Part shown: one piece after another, positions 46,619-52,863 of the stretch
Layout: the number at the start of each line of letters is the position of its first letter
Position numbering within the stretch: the first letter of the stretch is position 1
Assembly (NCBI GenBank): GCA_024640505.1
Contig: JAHEEV010000019.1
Coordinates: 1-52,863, forward strand
DNA length: 52,863 nt
Source: Halieaceae bacterium
Lineage (GTDB): Bacteria > Pseudomonadota > Gammaproteobacteria > Pseudomonadales > Halieaceae
Reading direction: 5' to 3'
Position numbers and translations under genes: made by a program
The notes under the pieces: model-generated
Database searches by the model: none
The model's input: the letters and a program-made list of their open reading frames with translations, nothing else
What the model was told of the DNA's origin: nothing

Positions 46619-47791
46619 ATGTTTGAACTGATAGACAACGTACCATCCAATGCGGTGATCAAGGTGATCGGTGTGGGCGGTGGCGGCGGTAACGCCGTCA
46701 AGCACATGATCGAGAACGCCGTGGAGGGTGTGGATTTCATCTGCGCCAACACGGACGCCCAGGCACTGGAAAGCATCGAGTCGAAAACGGTGCTGCAGCT
46801 GGGCGGGGATATCACCAAGGGCCTCGGGGCCGGGGCCAACCCGGAGATCGGGCGCGCTGCGGCAATGGAGGATCGCGACCGTATCGCCGACTCCCTGCGG
46901 GGCGCTGATATGGTGTTCATTACCGCCGGCATGGGTGGTGGAACCGGTACCGGCGGCGCGCCGGTCGTGGCGGAAGTGGCCCGGGAAATGGGTATCCTGA
47001 CCGTCGCGGTAGTGACGCGGCCGTTTCCCTTCGAGGGCAAGAAACGGCTGCAGATCGCCGTGGAGGGGGTTAGCGAATTACAGCAGCACGTGGACTCGCT
47101 GATCACGATTCCCAATGAAAAATTGCTGGAAGTGCTGGGTAAAAATACCAGTCTCCTCGATGCCTTTAAGGAGGCCAATGATGTATTGTTGGGCGCCGTT
47201 CAGGGCATCGCCGACCTGATTATCCGCCCCGGCATGATCAACGTGGATTTCGCCGACGTGCGGACCGTGATGTCGGAGATGGGGATGGCGATGATGGGAA
47301 CCGGCAGCTCCCGGGGTGAGAACCGCGCCAGGGAAGCCGCAGAGCGGGCTATAAACAGCCCCCTCCTCGATGACATTGATTTGCGGGGCGCCCGCGGGAT
47401 CCTCGTTAATATCACGGCAGGTCTCGATCTGTCCCTCGGCGAGTTCTCCGAAGTTGGCGACACGATCGAGGAATTTGCCTCCGAAGAAGCCACAGTTGTC
47501 GTTGGCACGGTTATCGATTCGGCAATGTCCGACGAACTGAAAGTGACTGTTGTGGCCACCGGGCTCGGCAGCGAGGCCGTGCGGGCACCCCTGCAGGTCG
47601 TCGAAGCGGCGCCCAAGCCGGCGGTGGCAGAGACGGACGAGGAGCCGGATTACAAGGAATTCGACCGTCCCCCGAGGCTGCGTAACAAGGCGCGGGCCGC
47701 GGGTGGTGGCCAGGCCGCAGGCATCCAGGCGGACACCGGTGGCGAGGAGTATTTCGATATTCCCGCGTTCCTGCGTCGCCAGGCTGACTGA
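46619..47791 (+). CDS. ftsZ: Cell division GTPase FtsZ
   Basis: A 390-residue tubulin homologue forming the Z ring. GTP-binding: [16 protein letters not shown] (about 16-31), the tubulin signature [18 protein letters not shown] (about 104-121), and [15 protein letters not shown] for the catalytic T7 loop. A linker (about 320-370) leads to the C-terminal peptide [10 protein letters not shown] that binds FtsA and other partners. AAAGGGGAG precedes the ATG. Confidence 0.98.
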   Translation: MFELIDNVPSNAVIKVIGVGGGGGNAVKHMIENAVEGVDFICANTDAQALESIESKTVLQLGGDITKGLGAGANPEIGRAAAMEDRDRIADSLRGADMVFITAGMGGGTGTGGAPVVAEVAREMGILTVAVVTRPFPFEGKKRLQIAVEGVSELQQHVDSLITIPNEKLLEVLGKNTSLLDAFKEANDVLLGAVQGIADLIIRPGMINVDFADVRTVMSEMGMAMMGTGSSRGENRAREAAERAINSPLLDDIDLRGARGILVNITAGLDLSLGEFSEVGDTIEEFASEEATVVVGTVIDSAMSDELKVTVVATGLGSEAVRAPLQVVEAAPKPAVAETDEEPDYKEFDRPPRLRNKARAAGGGQAAGIQADTGGEEYFDIPAFLRRQAD

Positions 47792-47898
47792 ACCGCCGGG
47801 ACTGGATCCCTCCGAGTCCATGGCGGCCGCCCTGGTGGCGGTCGTGTCCGCGGCGGCGAGAGTCGCGGCAGGACGATGGAACTCGGTTGGGAGAGAGC

Positions 47899-48813
47899 AT
47901 GATTGGACAACGCACGCTGCGCAATGCGATCAAGGCGACGGGCATTGGCCTGCATTCCGGTGACAAGGTCTATTTGACCCTGAACCCGGCGCCGGTGGAT
48001 ACCGGCATCGTCTTTCGCAGGGTGGACCTCGACCCGGTAGTGGAGATTCCCGCCCGGGCCGAAAGCGTTGCCGATACCACGCTCTCCACCAGCCTGGTTG
48101 CCCGCGGCGAACGGGTTTCCACGGTGGAACACCTGCTGGCGGCTCTGGCAGGTCTGGGCATCGACAACGCCTACATCGACGTCAGTGCACCCGAGGTGCC
48201 CATCATGGATGGCAGTGCGGGACCCTTCGTGTTCCTGATCCAGTCCGCGGGCATCGAGGAGCAGAATGCGCCCAAGAAGTTCGTTCGCATAAAACGCAAG
48301 GTCACGGTGGAAGACGGGGACAAGGTAGCCAGTTTCCTCCCCTTCAATGGCTTCAAAGTCTCGTTCACCATCGATTTCGACCACCCCGTTTTTCGCGATC
48401 GCCGGGCGCACGCCGAGGTGGACTTCTCCAGCGCCTCCTTTGTCAGGGAGATCAGCCGCGCCCGGACCTTTGGTTTCATGCATGAAATCGAATACCTGCG
48501 TTCCAAGGGTCTGGCCCGCGGCGGCAGCGTGGACAATGCGATCGTGGTCGACGAGTACCGCATCCTCAACCAGGATGGCCTGCGCTACGACGACGAATTC
48601 GTGCGGCACAAGGTGCTCGACGCCATCGGCGACCTCTACCTGCTGGGCCACAGTCTCATCGGCGAATTCCGCGCCTACAAGTCGGGGCACGCGCTCAACA
48701 ATGCTTCCCTGCGTGCCCTGATCGCCCAGCCCGATGCCTGGGAGATGGTCACCTTCGAGGACGACGCGGTCGCCCCCATCTCCTACGCGACCAGCGTGGC
48801 GCCGGCGGTCTGA
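47899..48813 (+). CDS. lpxC: UDP-3-O-acyl-N-acetylglucosamine deacetylase LpxC
   Basis: A 304-residue zinc deacetylase, the committed step of lipid A synthesis. Motifs: [38 protein letters not shown] (first zinc His), [12 protein letters not shown], and [17 protein letters not shown] (second His and Asp). [12 protein letters not shown] near the end holds the catalytic His. I chose the ATG at 47899 (MIGQRTL) after GGGAGAGAG. It follows ftsZ as in E. coli. Confidence 0.97.
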   Translation: MIGQRTLRNAIKATGIGLHSGDKVYLTLNPAPVDTGIVFRRVDLDPVVEIPARAESVADTTLSTSLVARGERVSTVEHLLAALAGLGIDNAYIDVSAPEVPIMDGSAGPFVFLIQSAGIEEQNAPKKFVRIKRKVTVEDGDKVASFLPFNGFKVSFTIDFDHPVFRDRRAHAEVDFSSASFVREISRARTFGFMHEIEYLRSKGLARGGSVDNAIVVDEYRILNQDGLRYDDEFVRHKVLDAIGDLYLLGHSLIGEFRAYKSGHALNNASLRALIAQPDAWEMVTFEDDAVAPISYATSVAPAV

Positions 48814-48878
48814 GATTGCAGCGTCCCTCGCTTTGTGAGGATTAGCCTGGCTGTGGTTGGTTGTGTTCCTGCCGGTCG

Positions 48879-48952
48879 GCAAGCGCAATAAGGTTTTGCC
48901 TCACTCGCTCAGAAGTTCATTCGCTTGTGAGGCAAAACCTTATTGCGCTTGC
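48879..48952 (+). repeat. Constant-loop/variable-stem hairpin C
   Basis: Perfect 26-bp arms (48879-48904 and 48927-48952) enclose the 22-nt loop 48905-48926, which contains CTCAGAAGTTCATTCGCTT. The loop matches A, B and D; the stem does not. Orientation is + by the loop. It lies 65 bp after lpxC. Confidence 0.9.
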
Positions 48953-49126
48953 CTCTATTGGGCTCCATCCCAACATTTCACTCGTTGGCTTCAGACCTTG
49001 ATTTCTCGCCCTGTCTCCTGAGAGGACGGAAATCGGTGGTTTTTTCGCTGCATGCCTGACTGTCCTTGGGAGGGCTGAGCCACAAGGAATGATCGGGTAC
49101 CAAGGTTGGAGTTGAACTGATACGAG

Positions 49127-49200
49127 GCAGGCGCGCCGGGAGGGTTCCTCATAAGCGAATGAACTTTTGAGCGCATGAGGAACCCTCCCGGCGCGCTTGC
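49127..49200 (-). repeat. Constant-loop/variable-stem hairpin D
   Basis: Arms of 26 bp (49127-49152 and 49175-49200, one mismatch) enclose the 22-nt loop 49153-49174. On the minus strand the loop reads GCGCTCAAAAGTTCATTCGC plus TT, two differences from element C. It faces opposite to C. Both C and D have outer ends GCAAGCGC or close to it (GCAGGCGC). Confidence 0.9.
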
Positions 49201-49336
49201 CGTCCGGCGTGAGCAGGGACAATCAACTACTGACGCCCTGGGTACCCCCGCTGCCTGCGCAGATCGCCGCTTTTACGTGGCCTTTCGCCGCCGATTGTGG
49301 CATAGTTCGCAGCCGGCTCGAGCCACGTCAATGTAA

Positions 49337-50266
49337 ATGAAAGTCATTCTTATCAATAAGAAGCACGGCGGGTCCCGTTCGATTGAACTGGGGCGTTGGT
49401 CGCGAGCGCTTTTGTCCCTGTGCTGCCTCGGACTGCCACTGGGTATGGTGGCGGCCGGGTACCTGGCCGGTCAGGACAGCGAGGCGCGCTCCATGCGCGG
49501 TGCTGCCCTGGACACCCTGCAGGATGAGCTGGAAGAGCAGTCGTCGGAACTCGAGGAGTTGCAGGCGCAGGCGGAGTTGAAGCTGCAGGCCCTGACCCTG
49601 AATCTCGCCGAATTACAGGCGCGAATGACCCGCCTGGACGCTCTCGGCGAACACCTCACAGCCATGGCGGGCCTGGAAGAGGGCGAATTTGATTTCAGCC
49701 AGCCTCCGGCGGTCGGCGGCCCGCTGGCCGGCGAGTTCAACATCGATTACAGCGCACTGGACATCGGCTCTGAGCTGGGTCGCTTCGAGGCGCAGTTGTC
49801 GGACCGTGAGAAGCAGCTGGATATCCTGGAATCCCTGCTCAATCACCGCAACCTGGACGAGCAGACCAGCCTGTCCGGCCTGCCGGTGGAGAAGGGGTGG
49901 ATCTCTTCTCACTTTGGTCAGCGCAACGATCCCTTTACCGGCCAGCCGGCGATGCACAAGGGGATCGACGTGGCCGGCAAGGAAGGGTCTAACATCGTGG
50001 CCGTGGCCGGCGGGGTGGTGACCTACGCTGGTTCCCGGTCCGGCTATGGGCAGATGGTGGAGATCTCCCACGGGGATGGCTTTATCACGCGCTATGCCCA
50101 CAACAAGCAGATCATGGTCGAGCCCGGCGACGTGGTGCGCAAGAGCCAGCCCATCGCCCTGATGGGGTCCAGTGGCCGCTCCACCGGCGCACATGTCCAC
50201 TATGAAGTGTACAAACACGGGCGCCCGGTCGATCCCTCCAGCTACGTACGCCGCACCCGCCGCTGA
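49337..50266 (+). CDS. M23 family peptidase with N-terminal membrane anchor and coiled coil
   Basis: A 309-residue envelope protein: one N-terminal helix (LLSLCCLGLPLGMVAAGYLA, about 26-45), a coiled coil (about 55-105, rich in Glu and Gln), and a C-terminal M23 (LytM) domain (about 185-305). Zinc and catalytic residues are kept: H in AMHKGIDVAGKEG (H-x3-D) and HVHYEVYKHG (H-x-H). So an active murein endopeptidase is likely, unlike EnvC/NlpD types with lost residues. The ATG at 49337 has no clear ribosome site; an in-frame ATG-TAA pair sits directly before it. The position before secA is common in gammaproteobacteria. Confidence 0.93.
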   Translation: MKVILINKKHGGSRSIELGRWSRALLSLCCLGLPLGMVAAGYLAGQDSEARSMRGAALDTLQDELEEQSSELEELQAQAELKLQALTLNLAELQARMTRLDALGEHLTAMAGLEEGEFDFSQPPAVGGPLAGEFNIDYSALDIGSELGRFEAQLSDREKQLDILESLLNHRNLDEQTSLSGLPVEKGWISSHFGQRNDPFTGQPAMHKGIDVAGKEGSNIVAVAGGVVTYAGSRSGYGQMVEISHGDGFITRYAHNKQIMVEPGDVVRKSQPIALMGSSGRSTGAHVHYEVYKHGRPVDPSSYVRRTRR

Positions 50267-50344
50267 AGTACCGCTGTTTTCCCTCTTAACCGCCGCCCGG
50301 TTGCGACCGTGCGGAGTCGACTCATTCCAGTCAGTTGAAACGCA

Positions 50345-52863
50345 ATGATCAATAAAGTTCTGAAGACAGTGTTCGGTTCCCGCAATGACCGGGAGCTCAA
50401 GCGCATGGGCAAGGTGGTCAAGAAGATCAATGCCTTTGCGGACGATATCAAGGCCCTCAGCGATGAGCAGCTGGCGGCCAAAACCGCCGAATTCAGGGAG
50501 CGGCTGGAATCCGGCGAAAGCCTGGACAAGATTATGCCGGAAGCGTTTGCGGTGGTGCGCGAGGCGGGTGAACGCGTGCTGGGCATGCGCCACTTCGACG
50601 TCCAGCTGATCGGCGGCATGGCCCTGCACGAGGGCAAGATCGCGGAGATGCGCACTGGCGAGGGCAAGACCCTCGTGGCCACCCTGCCGGCCTATCTCAA
50701 TGCCCTGGGCGGTAACTCGGTGCATCTCATTACCGTCAACGACTACCTCGCCCAGCGGGATGCCGGCTGGATGGGGCCGCTTTACGAATTCCTCGGGGTC
50801 TCCGTGGGTGTCATCCGCTCGGGCCAGATGCCCGAGGAGAAGCGGGCCGCCTACAGCGCCGATATCATCTACGGCACCAACAATGAGTTCGGTTTTGACT
50901 ACCTGCGCGACAACATGGCCTTCACCCTGGAGGATCGCATGCAGGGCGAACTGGCCTTTGCCATCGTCGACGAGGTGGACTCCATCCTCATCGACGAGGC
51001 GCGCACGCCGCTGATCATCTCCGGCGCTTCCGAGGACAGCTCCGAACTGTACAAGCGCATCAACAAGCTGGTGCCGCTGTTGCAGCAGGAGACCGAGGGA
51101 GAGTCGGGCCACTTCACGATCGACGAGAAACAGCGGCAGGTGGAGCTGACCGAGGCGGGTCACGAGCATGTCGAAGAGCTGCTGGTGAAAGAAAAGCTGC
51201 TGGAGGAGGGCGACAGTCTCTATGCCGCCACCAACCTGAACCTGCTGCACCACATCTACTCCGGCCTGCGGGCCCACGCCCTGTTCCACCGCGACGTGGA
51301 ATACATCGTGCAGGACGGCCAGGTGGTGCTCATCGACGAGCACACCGGGCGTACCATGCCCGGGCGGCGCCTGTCCGAGGGCCTGCACCAGGCTATCGAG
51401 GCCAAGGAGGGGGTTTCCATCCAGAGCGAGAGCCAGACCCTGGCCTCCACCACCTTCCAGAACTATTTCCGCCTGTACGGGAAACTGGCCGGTATGACCG
51501 GTACCGCCGATACGGAAGCCTTCGAGTTCCGCCAGATCTACGGGCTGGAAGTGCTGGTGATCCCCACCAACGTACCCATGCAGCGCAAGGATATGAACGA
51601 CCTGGTGTACCTCAGCCGGGAGGAGAAGTTCGATGCCATCGTGGCGGACGTGAAGGAGTGCATGGCCAATCAGGCACCGGTGCTGGTGGGTACCGCCTCG
51701 GTGGAAACGTCCGAAGAGCTCTCCCAGCGCTTCCGCAAGGCGAAGATCGAGCACAAGGTGCTTAACGCCAAATACCACGCACAGGAAGCGGAGATCATCG
51801 CCCAGGCGGGACGCCCCGGGGTGGTGACCATCGCCACCAACATGGCGGGCCGCGGGACCGATATCGTCCTCGGCGGCAACCTGGAGGCGGAGATCAAGGC
51901 CGCGGGGGAGATTCCCGGTGCGCAACAGGAAGAACTGCGCCAGGCCTGGCAGCAGCGCCACGACCAGGTGCTGGAGTCCGGGGGCCTGCATATTCTCGGC
52001 ACCGAGCGCCACGAGTCCCGCCGCATCGACAACCAGCTGCGGGGGCGCGCCGGTCGCCAGGGGGATCCGGGTGCGTCCCGGTTCTACCTGTCGCTGGAGG
52101 ACAACCTCATGCGCATCTTCGCCTCCGAGCGGGTGAAGAACTTCATGCAGGCCCTGGGGATGGAAAAGGGAGAGGCCATCGAGCACCGCATGGTCACCAA
52201 CGCCATCGAGAAAGCCCAGCGCAAGGTGGAAGGTCGCAACTTCGATATCCGCAAGCAGCTGCTGGAATACGACGACGTGGCCAATGACCAGCGCCAGATC
52301 ATCTACCAGCAGCGCAACGACCTGTTGACCGAGGCGGATATCTCGGAAACCATCACCGCCATTCGCAAGGACGTGGTCAACGAGGCGATCGACGGCTTCA
52401 TTCCGCCCATGAGCGTGGAGGAGCAGTGGGATGTGCCGGGCCTGGAGAAGGCACTGGAGGCGGAATTCGCCATCGCCCTGCCCCTGCAGGAGTGGCTGGA
52501 TGCAGACAACAAGCTGCATGAGGAAGCGCTGCGGGAAAAGATCGCCGAGGCCGTGCAGTCCGCCTACGATGCCAAATGCGAGGAAGTGGGCCCGGACATG
52601 CGCAAGATCGAGAAGCAGATCATGTTGCAGGTGCTGGACACCCTGTGGAAGGAACACCTGGCGACGATGGACCACCTCCGGCAGGGCATCCACCTGCGGG
52701 CCTATGCCCAGAAGAACCCCAAGCAGGAGTACAAGCGGGAATCCTTTGCCCTGTTCGAGGAGCTGCTCAGCAATCTCAAGCAGGAAGTGGTGAAGTTCCT
52801 GAGCCACGTGCAGATCCAGCGCCGGGACGAGGCAGCCCTGATCGAGCAGCAGCGCCGCGAGGC
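50345..52863 (+). CDS. secA: Preprotein translocase ATPase SecA, 3'-truncated by the window end
   Basis: The first 839 codons of SecA; E. coli SecA has 901, so the C-terminal linker and zinc-binding tail are missing only because the window ends. Motifs: [20 protein letters not shown] (Walker A, about 100), [38 protein letters not shown] (Walker B, about 205-224), [13 protein letters not shown], and [20 protein letters not shown]. It drives protein export through SecYEG. The ATG at 50345 starts [16 protein letters not shown], the family N-terminus. The frame is open to the last base. Confidence 0.98.
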   Translation, partial: MINKVLKTVFGSRNDRELKRMGKVVKKINAFADDIKALSDEQLAAKTAEFRERLESGESLDKIMPEAFAVVREAGERVLGMRHFDVQLIGGMALHEGKIAEMRTGEGKTLVATLPAYLNALGGNSVHLITVNDYLAQRDAGWMGPLYEFLGVSVGVIRSGQMPEEKRAAYSADIIYGTNNEFGFDYLRDNMAFTLEDRMQGELAFAIVDEVDSILIDEARTPLIISGASEDSSELYKRINKLVPLLQQETEGESGHFTIDEKQRQVELTEAGHEHVEELLVKEKLLEEGDSLYAATNLNLLHHIYSGLRAHALFHRDVEYIVQDGQVVLIDEHTGRTMPGRRLSEGLHQAIEAKEGVSIQSESQTLASTTFQNYFRLYGKLAGMTGTADTEAFEFRQIYGLEVLVIPTNVPMQRKDMNDLVYLSREEKFDAIVADVKECMANQAPVLVGTASVETSEELSQRFRKAKIEHKVLNAKYHAQEAEIIAQAGRPGVVTIATNMAGRGTDIVLGGNLEAEIKAAGEIPGAQQEELRQAWQQRHDQVLESGGLHILGTERHESRRIDNQLRGRAGRQGDPGASRFYLSLEDNLMRIFASERVKNFMQALGMEKGEAIEHRMVTNAIEKAQRKVEGRNFDIRKQLLEYDDVANDQRQIIYQQRNDLLTEADISETITAIRKDVVNEAIDGFIPPMSVEEQWDVPGLEKALEAEFAIALPLQEWLDADNKLHEEALREKIAEAVQSAYDAKCEEVGPDMRKIEKQIMLQVLDTLWKEHLATMDHLRQGIHLRAYAQKNPKQEYKRESFALFEELLSNLKQEVVKFLSHVQIQRRDEAALIEQQRRE

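Larger units (their letters stand above)
48814..49336. other. Gene-free region between lpxC and the M23 peptidase gene
   Basis: No convincing gene is seen in these 523 bp. The region holds hairpin elements C and D, which bracket about 175 bp. In many gammaproteobacteria this spot holds dciA (DUF721) or secM; I find neither. Small open frames here have no family features I recognise. Confidence 0.7.

Noticed and set aside
48917-49222. A 101-codon minus-strand frame between lpxC and the M23 gene
   Set aside because: It is built largely from hairpins C and D and their spacer, with no ribosome site or domain; it does not resemble DciA.
49613-52807. A 1,064-codon open frame on the minus strand
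   Set aside because: It lies antisense to secA and the M23 gene, both of which have full family motifs. GC-rich codon bias produces such antisense frames; the protein has no recognisable domain.

Overview
The window is a 52.9 kb piece of a GC-rich gammaproteobacterial chromosome, almost all of it conserved housekeeping DNA. Gene order closely follows the Pseudomonas-type arrangement: a Ntr-PTS/rpoN/Lpt block, then ibaG-murA-his, degS, zapE, rplM-rpsI, the bc1 complex, sspAB, lpoA/rsmI/rnpB, the complete division and cell wall (dcw) cluster, lpxC and secA. LPS transport genes, SspAB, RapZ, DegS, ZapG and the fused-operon layout all point to Gammaproteobacteria. The genus cannot be named from this sequence alone.

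Layout. Positions 1-2.8 kb hold the 3' end of yhdP. From 12.7 kb down to 2.8 kb a leftward block reads yrbG-kdsD-kdsC-lptC-lptA-lptB, then rpoN-hpf-ptsN-rapZ-npr, then mgtE-darP (Kdo and LPS export, sigma-54 and nitrogen PTS, Mg2+ uptake, ribosome assembly). From 12.9 to 17.1 kb a rightward run reads mlaC-ibaG-murA-hisG-hisD. Convergent degS and zapG follow, separated by what looks like the decayed end of a nif3-type gene. Then come zapE, rplM-rpsI, petA and a fused petB-petC, and sspA-sspB. A leftward operon lpoA-yraN-diaA-dolP diverges from rsmI. The RNase P RNA gene follows. From 30.7 to 48.8 kb lies the dcw cluster in E. coli order: mraZ-rsmH-ftsL-ftsI-murE-murF-mraY-murD-ftsW-murG-murC-ddl-ftsQ-ftsA-ftsZ-lpxC. 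An M23 peptidase and the first ~93% of secA end the window.

How the genes work together. Most of the window builds and divides the cell envelope: UDP-MurNAc-pentapeptide (murA, murC-F, ddl), lipid I/II (mraY, murG), septal synthesis (ftsW, ftsI, ftsL, ftsQ, ftsA, ftsZ, lpoA, zapE, zapG), lipid A and LPS transport (lpxC, kdsC/D, lptABC), and outer-membrane quality control (degS, dolP, mlaC, yhdP).

What is not ordinary. (1) Four ~70-nt hairpins in two intergenic regions (20.3-20.5 and 48.9-49.2 kb) share a conserved ~22-nt loop but have different, fully or almost fully self-complementary stems. They occur as two pairs of opposite orientation. I do not recognise this family, and it is the best candidate here for something undescribed. 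(2) The P12 helix of RNase P RNA has been replaced by an inverted pair of REP-like palindromes. (3) Cytochrome b and cytochrome c1 form a single reading frame. (4) mlaC stands without mlaFED/B. (5) FtsI has Gln in place of Asn in its SxN motif, and FtsI and FtsQ both carry 15-bp tandem repeats coding pentapeptides. (6) A likely nif3 remnant lies between degS and zapG.
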